Part shown: piece by piece, positions 35,229 through 44,884 of the stretch | Layout: every line of letters begins with the position of its first letter | How positions within the stretch are numbered: position 1 is the first letter of the stretch | Assembly (NCBI RefSeq): GCF_018598225.1 | Contig: NZ_JAHESF010000045.1 | Coordinates: 1-55,754 of the forward strand | Direction of reading: 5' to 3' | DNA length: 55,754 nucleotides | Source of the DNA: Chryseosolibacter histidinae | GTDB taxonomy: Bacteria > Bacteroidota > Bacteroidia > Cytophagales > Cyclobacteriaceae | Notes under the pieces: model-generated | What the model was told of the DNA's origin: nothing | Databases searched by the model: none | Seen by the model: only the letters and a program-made list of their open reading frames with translations | Made by a program: the position numbers and the translations under genes

Positions 35229-38200
35229 ATGAAAAATATATATAGAAACTGGATGAGACTCAGCCTCGCAGTTTTCATGACTGCGTTCACCGCAGCACTC
35301 TATGCCCAATCAACCGTATCGGGAACTATTACGGATGAGACGGGCGCAGCCTTGCCGGGTGTAAGTCTCCTTGTGAAAGGAACTTCTACCGGTACCAGCA
35401 CCGATAACGACGGTAAGTATTCGATCAGCGTTCCTTCAGACGCCACGCTCGTGATCTCGTTTATCGGCTACGCCACCCAGGAAGTCGCGGTCGGCTCCAG
35501 AAGCACCATTGACGTTGTGCTGCTGCCCGACGTTACCGCCCTTCAGGAAGTTGTTGTTACCGGTTATACAACAGAGAACAGAAGGGAAGTGACCGGTGCG
35601 GTGTCAACACTCAAAACAAGAGAGCTCGTTGCCGTTCCCTCCGGTAACATCGAACAGCAGTTGCAGGGTCGTGTGCCCGGCGTAACGGTAATCACCAACG
35701 GTCAGCCTGGAACAACCAGCGTTGTGCGTATCCGTGGCTTCGGCGGTTTCGGCGGCAATGACCCGCTGGTGATCGTGGACGGTGTTCCCACTACCAACAC
35801 CAACTACCTGTCGCCGAATGATATCGAAACCACCACGGTGCTGAAAGACGCAGCGTCTGCTTCCATCTACGGTGCCAGGGCCGCCAACGGTGTGATCGTA
35901 TACACTACTAAGAAAGGTACAAAAGGCGGTGATGGTAAACTGAAGATCAGCTATGACGGCGTTTTCGGTTTCACCGACCCCGGAAAAGTAGACAACATCC
36001 TCAATCCGCAGGAAACTGCAGACTGGACGTGGAAGGCCATCCGTAACACAGCATTCCAGCTTGGAGAAACACCGAAGTTCGATCACCCTCAATACGGAAA
36101 AGGAGAAACACCTGTGTTGCCTGATTACCTCGCCGTAGGTCCTAAATCAGGCGTGGTGGGCAGCGTTGACCTGGCCGCTGAAAAAGCGAAGTACAACGTT
36201 GATCTTTCCAAAGGTGCCGTTTATCAGGTGATCAAGGCCAACAAAGCCGGAACCAACTGGTGGGATGCCATCACAACACCGGGTATGACCAACCGCCATT
36301 CGTTGAGCTTTGCCGGCGGTGGAGACCGCAGCGCATTCTATGCAAGCTTGAGCATGCAGGATCAGGATGGCTATTTCATTCATCAGAACTTCAAACGTTA
36401 CGCCACCCGTATCAACTCTGCCTTCGATGTTTCCAATAGCGTGAGGGTGGGAGAGAACATTCAGCTGACCTACCTGCAGATCAGGGGCCTCATGGGCGGC
36501 GAAGGTGGTCGTGGTGCATCCAACGATGAGAACGATGTGCTCTCAGCCTTCCGTATGCCATCCATTATTCCGATCTATGACGAATACGGTGGTTACGCCG
36601 GTACAGCTGCAAAAGGTTTCAATAACCCTCGCAATCCGGTAGCTTCCAGAGATCGCGCTGCCAACAACGGAGGTTACGGTCTTCAGGCACAGGGCAATAT
36701 TTTCGTGGAAGTAGATCCTGTGAAAAACCTGACCTTGCGCAGCAGCATCGGCGGCGGACTCTTCAGCTCCTACACTTATACGTATAACCCGCCATCGTAC
36801 GAGAACTCTGAGAACAACTCGTCCTTCACCTATTCTGAATTTGCAAACCAGTTCAGCAACTGGGTGTTCACCAATACGGCGAACTATAAGAACAAGTTCG
36901 ATGTGCACGGTATAGACCTGCTGGCCGGTGTGGAAGCATTGAATACAGGAAGAGGCAGAAATATCAACGGATCAGGATTGAACCCTTTCAATACAGATCC
37001 TAACTACATCAACCTGAACAACACACAGTCATCCGGCAGGGTGTTGAACAGTGGTTACGGCCTTGGTACCAACTTCTTCTCGGTTTTCGGCCGCCTGCAG
37101 TATAACTACAACGAGAAGTACATGATCAACGCGCTGATCAGGCGCGACGGTGCTTCGCGTTTCGGTGCCAACAACCGTTATGGTATTTTCCCCGCTTTCT
37201 CGGCAGCCTGGAGGATCTCCGAAGAGGATTTCATGAGCGGCCTGTCGTTTATCTCCGACCTGAAGCTCAGGGGCGGCTGGGGACAGATGGGTAACTCCAA
37301 CAACGTTGACCCCAACAACCAGTACAACCTGTTTGCGCAGAGCCTGGGCCTTTCTGCCTATGATATCGCCGGATCCAACTCGGGTGTTACGGGTGGTATT
37401 TACAGAAGCCGTATCGGAAACCCGAATGCAAAATGGGAGACATCAGAAACCACCAACTTCGGTTTTGATGGTTCGTTCCTCGATGGAAAACTGGACGTAG
37501 TGTTCGACTGGTGGCAAAAAGATACCAGAGACCTCCTCTACACGCTGGAAACCCCTGCCGTGGTAGGACCTCTGGCAAGCGATCCGGCCGTGAACATTGC
37601 TGAAATGCGGAACACCGGTATCGACCTGGAGATCACCTCGCGCGGAACCGTGGCCGGGATCACCTTCGAAGCCAGGGCCTCAGGCTCCTTCCTCCACAAT
37701 GAGATCAAGTCACTCGCTCCGGGCGTAACTTACTTCGACGCCGGTGGAACGCGGAACGGTAACGCCATCCGCAACCAGATCGGACGTCCTATCTCGTCAT
37801 TCTTCGGATACAAAGTGCTGGGACTTTTCCAGACACAAGACGAAGTGAACAACGCGCCGGCCCAGGATGGAAAAGGCCTCGGACGTTTCCGCTTTGCTGA
37901 CATCAATGGCGACAATGTGGTGAACGCCGACGACAGGGTTTACCTGGGCGATCCGGTGCCTGATTTCAACGGTGGTATCAACCTGAAGCTGAACTACAAG
38001 AACTTCGAGCTGGAAACATTCCTCGCCGTATTCCTCGGTGTTGAGAACTACAACTTCTCCAAGTGGTTCACAGACTTCTATCCTTCGTTTACCGGTGCCG
38101 CCATTGGCAACAACGTGAAGAATTCATGGACACCCGAAAGAGGTGGCAATACCGTGCCGATCTTTGAGAACATCTCCAACTTCAGCACCAACACGCAGCA

Positions 38201-38462
38201 CAACTCATACTACGTGGAAAATGGCAACTACGCCAGGTTAACGAACCTCCAGATCTCCTATATCTTCCCTTCTAACGCTTTGAGCCGTTACGGGTTTGAA
38301 AGGGCGAAGATCTACATCCAGGGCACCAACCTGTTCACGTTCTCCGGTTATTCCGGACTTGATCCCGGTGTTGCCGGTACAGCAGATACTACCCTGGGGC
38401 TTGATATCGGAACACCTCCGGTTGCCAAAGGTTATAACATCGGTCTGAGCTTGGGATTCTAA
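35229..38462 (+). CDS. SusC/RagA TonB-dependent outer membrane transporter
   Basis: 1077 residues. Signal peptide about 1-26 (ending ALYAQ). Carboxypeptidase-regulatory-like domain about 28-110 (VSGTITDETGAALPGVSLL), then VVVTGYTTENRREVTGAV, plug with RIRGFGGFGGNDPLVIVDG and TTVLKDAASASIYGARAANG, and a barrel ending in YNIGLSLGF. No STN domain, so unlike the first SusC it is not wired to an anti-sigma factor. SusD starts 29 bases later. Confidence 0.97.
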   Translation: MKNIYRNWMRLSLAVFMTAFTAALYAQSTVSGTITDETGAALPGVSLLVKGTSTGTSTDNDGKYSISVPSDATLVISFIGYATQEVAVGSRSTIDVVLLPDVTALQEVVVTGYTTENRREVTGAVSTLKTRELVAVPSGNIEQQLQGRVPGVTVITNGQPGTTSVVRIRGFGGFGGNDPLVIVDGVPTTNTNYLSPNDIETTTVLKDAASASIYGARAANGVIVYTTKKGTKGGDGKLKISYDGVFGFTDPGKVDNILNPQETADWTWKAIRNTAFQLGETPKFDHPQYGKGETPVLPDYLAVGPKSGVVGSVDLAAEKAKYNVDLSKGAVYQVIKANKAGTNWWDAITTPGMTNRHSLSFAGGGDRSAFYASLSMQDQDGYFIHQNFKRYATRINSAFDVSNSVRVGENIQLTYLQIRGLMGGEGGRGASNDENDVLSAFRMPSIIPIYDEYGGYAGTAAKGFNNPRNPVASRDRAANNGGYGLQAQGNIFVEVDPVKNLTLRSSIGGGLFSSYTYTYNPPSYENSENNSSFTYSEFANQFSNWVFTNTANYKNKFDVHGIDLLAGVEALNTGRGRNINGSGLNPFNTDPNYINLNNTQSSGRVLNSGYGLGTNFFSVFGRLQYNYNEKYMINALIRRDGASRFGANNRYGIFPAFSAAWRISEEDFMSGLSFISDLKLRGGWGQMGNSNNVDPNNQYNLFAQSLGLSAYDIAGSNSGVTGGIYRSRIGNPNAKWETSETTNFGFDGSFLDGKLDVVFDWWQKDTRDLLYTLETPAVVGPLASDPAVNIAEMRNTGIDLEITSRGTVAGITFEARASGSFLHNEIKSLAPGVTYFDAGGTRNGNAIRNQIGRPISSFFGYKVLGLFQTQDEVNNAPAQDGKGLGRFRFADINGDNVVNADDRVYLGDPVPDFNGGINLKLNYKNFELETFLAVFLGVENYNFSKWFTDFYPSFTGAAIGNNVKNSWTPERGGNTVPIFENISNFSTNTQHNSYYVENGNYARLTNLQISYIFPSNALSRYGFERAKIYIQGTNLFTFSGYSGLDPGVAGTADTTLGLDIGTPPVAKGYNIGLSLGF

Positions 38463-38491
38463 TTGTGATACATTCAATAGCATTACATACT

Positions 38492-40282
38492 ATGAAAAGA
38501 ATATATAAAAGAGGGTTTGCAGTTTTAGCGATAGGGGCACTAATGTTTGGTCCTATTGCCTGTAAGGACAGCTTCCTTGAAGTGCCTGCCACCGGACAGC
38601 TGAACGAAACCCAGATACAAAGTGCGAAAGGTATCGAGTCGCTCCTGGTAGGTGTGTATTCGGTGCTGAATGGCCGTGGCAATGGATGGCACTCAGGTGC
38701 ATCGAACTGGATGTGGGGAAGCATGCGCGGCGGCGAGGCCAACAAAGGTACCAACGCCGGTGACTTCAACTCCATGAACCCGGTTGAACGTTATGAGCTG
38801 AATGCTACCAACAGCGAAGTGCACGGTAAGTGGCTTGGCGACTACGAAGGTGTTGCGCGGGCAAACTTTGTGCTGGCCAATGTTACCAAGGTGACAGACA
38901 TGAGTGACGATGACAAGAAACGTGTGACCGGTGAAGCACGTTTTCTGCGTGGTCACTATTACTTCGATCTGAAGAAGAACTTCGGAAACGTTCCTTACAT
39001 CGATGAGACTGTAAACACGTCTGATAAAAAGGCTATATCCATCAAGAATGATACGGACATCTGGCCGAAGATCGAAGATGACTTCAAATTTGCCTATGAG
39101 AACCTGCCCGAAAAGCAGGCCCAGGTAGGAAGGGCGAACAAGTGGGCTGCCGGTGCATACTACGGAAAGGCGTTGCTGTTCCAGAAGAAGTACACGCAGG
39201 CACTGGCCGTGTTCAATGAAGTGATCTCCAAAGGACAAACCTCCGACGGAAAGAAATACGCCCTGGTGCCGCGGTTCGAAGATGTGTTCAAAGGTGAGAT
39301 GGAGAACCATTCCGAATCGGTATTCGCTTTCCAGGCTGCAGCCGGTACCGGTGACATCAACAACACCAACCAGGACCTGGCTATGAACTATCCGTACAAT
39401 ACCGGCCCGTCTGGCCCCGGTGAGTGCTGCGGATTCTTTGCACCCAGCTTCGACCTGGTAGACTCGTACAGAACCAATGGAGGTCTTCCATACCTGAACA
39501 ATGAGTGGCGGTCCAATGCCGCGTTGAGACTGGTGACCGACCAGGGCATTCAGAGCAGTGCTACCTTCCAGCCAGATCAGGGCGCCGTCGATCCTCGCCT
39601 CGACCTGACCATCGGCAGAAGGTATTTCCAGTTCCTCGACTGGATGCCGCACCCTGGCTTCGACTGGATCCGCGACCAGAGCTATGCTGGCCCCTACACC
39701 CAGAAAAAGTACTCTTACCGTAAGTCCGATAAAGGAAAGTACCAGGACGGTAGCTCATGGACCCCCGGTTATCATGCCATTAATTTTATGATCATCCGTT
39801 TTGCCGATGTATTGCTGATGGCCGCAGAATGTGAGATCGAGGCCGGAAGCGTACCGAAAGGTGTTGAATACATCAACATGGTTCGCACAAGGGCCGCAAA
39901 CCCTGGCAGCTTCCTGAAAGGTAAGCTCCTCGGATTTACCGACGGTGATCCGAAGAAACCGATTCTTGATTTCAATCAGAATGCTGCGAACTACGACATC
40001 GCAACCTATGGTGCGTTAACACAAAGTGAGGCGCGGAGCGCATTGCGCATGGAGCGTAAGCTCGAGCTGGCCCTCGAAGGCCACCGGTTCTATGACCTGG
40101 TTCGCTGGGGCATCGATGACACGGAGCTCAACAGCTACCTCGTATACGAAGCCTCGAAAATCGCCAGCCATTTCGGTGGACCGCAGGCAGTCTATGGACC
40201 GGAAGACGACCTCCTGCCCATCCCTCAGCGTCAGCGCGACCTGATGGGACCCGAGATCCTGGCCCAGAATCCCGGATTTTAA
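38492..40282 (+). CDS. SusD/RagB-family lipoprotein
   Basis: 596 residues from the ATG at 38492 (MKRIYKRGFAVLAIGALMFG); a GTG at 38465 would add nine residues. Lipobox GPIAC. SusD features: FLEVPATGQLNETQI, ARFLRGHYYFDLKKNFGNVPY, and a C-terminal MERKLELALEGHRFYDLVRWG. It is longer than the first SusD, which suggests a different and perhaps larger ligand. A strong terminator follows 22 bases after the stop. Confidence 0.96.
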   Translation: MKRIYKRGFAVLAIGALMFGPIACKDSFLEVPATGQLNETQIQSAKGIESLLVGVYSVLNGRGNGWHSGASNWMWGSMRGGEANKGTNAGDFNSMNPVERYELNATNSEVHGKWLGDYEGVARANFVLANVTKVTDMSDDDKKRVTGEARFLRGHYYFDLKKNFGNVPYIDETVNTSDKKAISIKNDTDIWPKIEDDFKFAYENLPEKQAQVGRANKWAAGAYYGKALLFQKKYTQALAVFNEVISKGQTSDGKKYALVPRFEDVFKGEMENHSESVFAFQAAAGTGDINNTNQDLAMNYPYNTGPSGPGECCGFFAPSFDLVDSYRTNGGLPYLNNEWRSNAALRLVTDQGIQSSATFQPDQGAVDPRLDLTIGRRYFQFLDWMPHPGFDWIRDQSYAGPYTQKKYSYRKSDKGKYQDGSSWTPGYHAINFMIIRFADVLLMAAECEIEAGSVPKGVEYINMVRTRAANPGSFLKGKLLGFTDGDPKKPILDFNQNAANYDIATYGALTQSEARSALRMERKLELALEGHRFYDLVRWGIDDTELNSYLVYEASKIASHFGGPQAVYGPEDDLLPIPQRQRDLMGPEILAQNPGF

Positions 40283-40304
40283 TTTTGGTTTAATTAGGAT
40301 TGGA

Positions 40305-40341
40305 AAACAAGCCGCATGTAAGTGCGGCTTGTTTATTTTTG
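40305..40341 (+). terminator. Rho-independent terminator after the second SusD gene
   Basis: AAACAAGCCGCA (40305-40316) pairs with TGCGGCTTGTTT (40323-40334), 12 perfect pairs, six-base loop, then ATTTTTG. It ends 14 bases before the next ATG, so the ASPIC gene depends on readthrough or on a start very close by. Confidence 0.92.
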
Positions 40342-40354
40342 TCAAAACGCGATC

Positions 40355-43300
40355 ATGAGAACCCACTACCTTTTTTTTATAGCGATCCTTTTTTTGCCAT
40401 GGGGATGCCGGAATACTACGGATGAAAAAACGCTGTTCAGGCTCGTAGACAAAGCGCACCATGGCATCACCTTCCAGAATACCATCTCAGAGAACGACTC
40501 GCTCAACATCCTCACGCTGGAGTACATCTACAATGGAGGAGGTGTGGCTGCAGGCGATTTTAACAATGACGGCCGGTGCGATCTTTTCTTCACCGGTAAC
40601 ATGGTGCCCAGCAAACTTTATATCAACAGGGGCGATCTTAAATTCGAAGACGTTTCTGAAAAAGCAGGTATCCTGCCCTCTGACAAGTGGCGGTCGGGCG
40701 TGGCTGTGGCCGATGTGAACGGCGATGGACTTCTCGATATTTATGTGTGTGCCACCATCAAACCCGATTCCTCATTGCGCGCCAACACACTTTTTATCAA
40801 CCAGGGTATCGGTGCCGACGGCATCCCCATGTTCAAGGACCAGGCGCAGCAATATGGCGTGGCCTTCGGGGGGCATAGCTCCGGCGCAGCTTTTCTTGAC
40901 TACGACAACGACGGAGACCTCGATCTTTACATCCTCACCAATACCATCCAGAAAGGTATTCCCACCTCCTATCGCGCCAAGCTGAATGACGGCACCTCGG
41001 TGAACACCGATCGCCTGCTGCGGAACAATGGCAATGAAACTTTCACCGATGTTTCGAAGAATGCCGGTATCGTGCACGAGGGATATGGCCTCGGCCTGGC
41101 CATCGCCGATATCAACCAGGATGGCTGGCAGGATATTTATGTCAGCAACGATTACATCACCAACGACCTGCTCTACCTCAACAACCGGAACGGCACCTTC
41201 ACCAACGCCATCGATCAGTGTATCAGGCATCAGTCGCAGTTCTCCATGGGCAACGACATCGCAGACATCAACAACGATGGCCTGCCCGACATCATTACAC
41301 TCGACATGCTTCCGGAAGGCAACCTGAGAAGGAAAACCGTGATCAGTGGCACCAACTATACATCGTACATCAACAACAGGCAGTTCGGCTACTCGCACCA
41401 GTACATTCGCAATATGCTGCAGCTCAACAACGGCAATGGCTCCTTCAGCGAGATCGGCCAGCTGGCAGGCATTCACCAGACGGAATGGAGCTGGTCGCCA
41501 CTGTTAGCAGACTTCGACAATGACGGCTTCAGGGATGTGATCATCACCAATGGTTTCCCGAGGGATATCACCGATAAGGATTTTGGAAATTTCAGGAGCG
41601 GCCCGGGAGGAAACATTGCCAGCATCGAGTTTCTGCTCGACTCGATCCCCGTTGTAAAAATATCCAACTACGCTTTTAGAAATAATGGCGACCTCACGTT
41701 TAAGGACGTTACCCAGGCGTGGGGTATGCACCAGCCCGCTTTCTCCAACGGCGCGGCGTTTGCGGATTTTGATGAAGACGGAGACCTCGATTATGTTGTC
41801 AACAACATTAACGGAGATGTGCTCTTCTACGAGAACGAACTTTATGCCAGTGCTGAAGCAGTGCGCAAAGATCATTACCTGCGGGTGAAGCTTGCAGGGG
41901 AGAAGGGGAATGTGATGGGGCTGGGTGCCAAGATCACGCTGCGTTATCATGGAAAGCTTCAATATCACGATCATTCTGTTTATCGCGGATATCTTTCGGC
42001 AGTGGAACCTGTCGCTCACTTCGGTCTTGATTCCGTCACCACCGTTGATACCGTGCTTGTGCAATGGCCCGATGGCAAAAGCAACCTGCTGAAAAATGTA
42101 AAGGCAGACCAGGTGCTCATCGTTAAACATGCCGAGGCGGGAGAAACCGTGATGCCGGAAAAAGCGCCGAATGCTCCGCTGATGAAAGAGGTTGCCGTTG
42201 AAACAGGAATAAAATACGTACACACGGAAGACGACAAGATCGACTTCAATGTTCAACGAACCATTCCCCATAAATTTTCCCAGGCGGGACCAGGTATAGC
42301 GGTAGGTGACGTCACGAACGACGGGCTGGAGGATTTTTACATCGGGGGCGCCGCGAACAGGAACGGCACCCTCTTTATCCAGCGACGCGATGGAACTTTT
42401 GCTTCGAAGGAGATCAAAAAATCAGCAAGCCAGAAAGAAGAAGATCAGGGATCGCTGTTCTTTGACAGTGATAACGATGGCGATCTTGACCTCTATGTGG
42501 TGAGCGGAACTTTTGAATACGCGGTTGACAGCGAGCAGCACCAGGACAGGCTTTACATCAATGACGGCAAAGGGAACTTCACGTTAAACACTGCGGCCCT
42601 GCCTGTGACAACCTCGAGCGGATCGTGTGTTCGCGCGGCCGACATCGATGGCGATGGAGACCTTGACCTATTTGTAGGAGGAAGGATCGTGCCGTGGAGG
42701 TATCCTTATCCGGCGGAAAGTTATATTCTTGTTAATGAGCAGGGAAAGTTTGTCAATAAAACGGACGAGTTGTGCGCCGGGCTCAAGACAGCAGGTATGA
42801 TCACCGACGCGTTGTGGACCGATTTTAATAACGATGGTAAGGTCGACCTGATCGTGACCGGTGAGTTTATGCCGGTAACCGCCTACAGGAATGAAGGACC
42901 AAAACTGGCAAAGCTCACCGATTCAGGAATGGAACAACGCTCCGGCTGGTGGAACAGCATCGCCGCCGGTGACTTCGACAAGGACGGTGACATGGATTAC
43001 ATTGCCGGCAACCTTGGCCTGAACAATTATTATAAAGCCTCTCCGGCCACGCCCCTGAAAGTATACGCCAAAGATTTCGACGGGAACAATAGTGTGGATG
43101 CGGTGCTCACCTGTTACCTGAGATCGGAAGAGGGTGAGATGAAAGAGTACCCTGTGCATTTTTGGGATGAGCTGAACTCACAAAGCCCCAAGTTCAGACG
43201 GAAATTTAATTATTATAAACGGTACGGCCGTGCCACGATCGACCAGGTGTTGACAGGCGATGAATTGAAAGACGCCCTCGTGATGGAAACGAACTACACA

Positions 43301-43876
43301 GCATCATCCTACATCGAGAACCTCGGCGGCGGAAAGTTCACGGTTACGCCACTTCCAATGATCGCACAGATCGCTCCTGTGAATGGTATCGTTACTGCCG
43401 ATGTGAATGACGACGGTAACCTCGACGTGCTGATGACGGGCAATGATTACGGCAACGAAGTGTTTACCGGCCGTCACGATGCCTTTACGGGATTGATCCT
43501 GGTGGGCAATGGCGCTGGCAAGTTTACACCGGTGGCTCCGGCAGCGGGTGGTTTTATTGTTCCCAGGGATGGCAAAGCGCTGGCCAGGCTTTCTTCAGCC
43601 AAAGGTGAGCTTTTTATCGCCACGCAAAACCAGGACACCGCCAAGGTCTACGCTTGTGTAAAGCGACCCAAGGCAAAAGAATTTTCGCCTGAGCCCAATG
43701 ATGCGTGGGCTGAGCTGATCTATAACAACGGTGCGAAACAAAAAGTAGAGTTTTATTACGGCGCCGGATACCTGGCTCAATCTACCCGCAGGATCCCCGT
43801 GCCACAAGCCGTCACCCAGATCGTTGTTCACGATGCAAAAGGAACTACAAGAACAGTAGGCGCTGACTCGTTATGA
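40355..43876 (+). CDS. VCBS/FG-GAP repeat lipoprotein with ASPIC/UnbV domain
   Basis: 1173 residues from the ATG at 40355 (MRTHYLFFIAILFLPWGC, a lipoprotein signal); an in-frame GTG at 40322 lies inside the terminator hairpin and is rejected. At least a dozen calcium-loop motifs of the type DxDxDGxxD are visible (DFNNDGRCD, DYDNDGDLD, DIDGDGDLD, DFDKDGDMD and others), which build beta-propellers. An ASPIC/UnbV domain lies at about 495-585 (GLGAKITLRYHG, VLVQWPDGKSN). Such proteins are common beside SusCD pairs in Bacteroidota and may bind or present glycans; no enzymatic activity is established from sequence. Its TGA directly abuts the convergent DUF72 stop. Confidence 0.93.
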   Translation: MRTHYLFFIAILFLPWGCRNTTDEKTLFRLVDKAHHGITFQNTISENDSLNILTLEYIYNGGGVAAGDFNNDGRCDLFFTGNMVPSKLYINRGDLKFEDVSEKAGILPSDKWRSGVAVADVNGDGLLDIYVCATIKPDSSLRANTLFINQGIGADGIPMFKDQAQQYGVAFGGHSSGAAFLDYDNDGDLDLYILTNTIQKGIPTSYRAKLNDGTSVNTDRLLRNNGNETFTDVSKNAGIVHEGYGLGLAIADINQDGWQDIYVSNDYITNDLLYLNNRNGTFTNAIDQCIRHQSQFSMGNDIADINNDGLPDIITLDMLPEGNLRRKTVISGTNYTSYINNRQFGYSHQYIRNMLQLNNGNGSFSEIGQLAGIHQTEWSWSPLLADFDNDGFRDVIITNGFPRDITDKDFGNFRSGPGGNIASIEFLLDSIPVVKISNYAFRNNGDLTFKDVTQAWGMHQPAFSNGAAFADFDEDGDLDYVVNNINGDVLFYENELYASAEAVRKDHYLRVKLAGEKGNVMGLGAKITLRYHGKLQYHDHSVYRGYLSAVEPVAHFGLDSVTTVDTVLVQWPDGKSNLLKNVKADQVLIVKHAEAGETVMPEKAPNAPLMKEVAVETGIKYVHTEDDKIDFNVQRTIPHKFSQAGPGIAVGDVTNDGLEDFYIGGAANRNGTLFIQRRDGTFASKEIKKSASQKEEDQGSLFFDSDNDGDLDLYVVSGTFEYAVDSEQHQDRLYINDGKGNFTLNTAALPVTTSSGSCVRAADIDGDGDLDLFVGGRIVPWRYPYPAESYILVNEQGKFVNKTDELCAGLKTAGMITDALWTDFNNDGKVDLIVTGEFMPVTAYRNEGPKLAKLTDSGMEQRSGWWNSIAAGDFDKDGDMDYIAGNLGLNNYYKASPATPLKVYAKDFDGNNSVDAVLTCYLRSEEGEMKEYPVHFWDELNSQSPKFRRKFNYYKRYGRATIDQVLTGDELKDALVMETNYTASSYIENLGGGKFTVTPLPMIAQIAPVNGIVTADVNDDGNLDVLMTGNDYGNEVFTGRHDAFTGLILVGNGAGKFTPVAPAAGGFIVPRDGKALARLSSAKGELFIATQNQDTAKVYACVKRPKAKEFSPEPNDAWAELIYNNGAKQKVEFYYGAGYLAQSTRRIPVPQAVTQIVVHDAKGTTRTVGADSL

Positions 43877-44833
43877 TCAGCGCTTACTGGTCTTTTTGGC
43901 AACGCTTTTCTTTTTAACGGGCACATCGAAGAGCTCGCCCGCGGGCACAAACACCGGTTCGGGTATGGCGGTGCCGCAATGTTTGTTGAGCTGCCCGATC
44001 AGGTATTTGCACAATTCGGGAGAGTGGAGCTCCTCATGCTGGTGCATAAAAAAGTAAACCTTTTCCATTCCTTCATCCATCCATTTTTTGATACGCCGCA
44101 CCCAGTCGTCCACGCGCGTATAGTCAGTGGGATGGAGGCCGTTGCCTACAAACCTGATAAAGGCCTGAGGCGTGGTAAGCCGCATGTGTACACAATCGCG
44201 CCTGCCTGAAGCATCCGTGATGACAGCACCGGCCTCATACTTCTCCAGCATGTTGAATACTTTTTCGAAGGATTCCGGATCGGAGAACCAGTCTGTGTGA
44301 CGAAGCTCAACGAACAACCTGAGATCTCTCGGCAGCGACTGTATAAAAGCTTCAAGCGTGTCTATCGTTTGCGGACCCATGCCGGGGTGGGGCATCAGGA
44401 ACACGGGACCGAGGTTCTCACCGAAGCCGGCAATGCCCGCAAGAAAACGGTCCACGAGCTGCTGAACATCTTTTAACCGCCTGAGGTGAGTGATCTGGTC
44501 TGTGAACTTGGGGCAGAACTGAAAATCTTTACCAACCTTGTTCCTCCAGGCAATGGTCTGGCTTTCTGTGGGCATGCGGTAAAATGTTGCGTTCAACTCG
44601 ATGCAGCTGAAATGCCGGGCGTAGTGCGAGAGGAAATCGGCCTCTTTTGTACCCTTCGGATAGATCTTGCCTACCCAGTCTTTTCGCCCCCACTTGGCGC
44701 AGCCCACATAGACCTTTGTTTTTTGGTCGTTGTGTTTGCTTCGGCTGAGCAACGCCGTGGTTTCAGCGCGGTCCGGCGGCAGCCTGAAATCTATACCGGC
44801 AAGTTCCTCGGGTGTAACTTTTCCAAATTCCAT
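43877..44833 (-). CDS. DUF72 (YecE-like) protein
   Basis: 318 residues. A DUF72 TIM-barrel-like domain is seen from about 40 to 285: VYVGCAKWGRKDWVGKIYP, FSCIELNATFYRMP, KDFQFCPKF, VELRHTDWF, and VYFFMHQHEE (usually FFNNH-like). A Lys-rich tail follows (VKKKSVAKKTSKR). The function of the family is unknown. Tail-to-tail with the ASPIC gene; the two stops form TGATCA with no spacer. Confidence 0.93.
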   Translation of the reverse strand: MEFGKVTPEELAGIDFRLPPDRAETTALLSRSKHNDQKTKVYVGCAKWGRKDWVGKIYPKGTKEADFLSHYARHFSCIELNATFYRMPTESQTIAWRNKVGKDFQFCPKFTDQITHLRRLKDVQQLVDRFLAGIAGFGENLGPVFLMPHPGMGPQTIDTLEAFIQSLPRDLRLFVELRHTDWFSDPESFEKVFNMLEKYEAGAVITDASGRRDCVHMRLTTPQAFIRFVGNGLHPTDYTRVDDWVRRIKKWMDEGMEKVYFFMHQHEELHSPELCKYLIGQLNKHCGTAIPEPVFVPAGELFDVPVKKKSVAKKTSKR

Positions 44834-44884
44834 ACCCTGAAATATACGAAATTCATGTTGTGACGGATTTGGGTGTGCGGCGAT

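Noticed and set aside
38693-39652. 319-codon frame antisense to the second SusD gene
   Set aside because: SusD signatures are clear on the plus strand; the reverse translation has no recognisable features.
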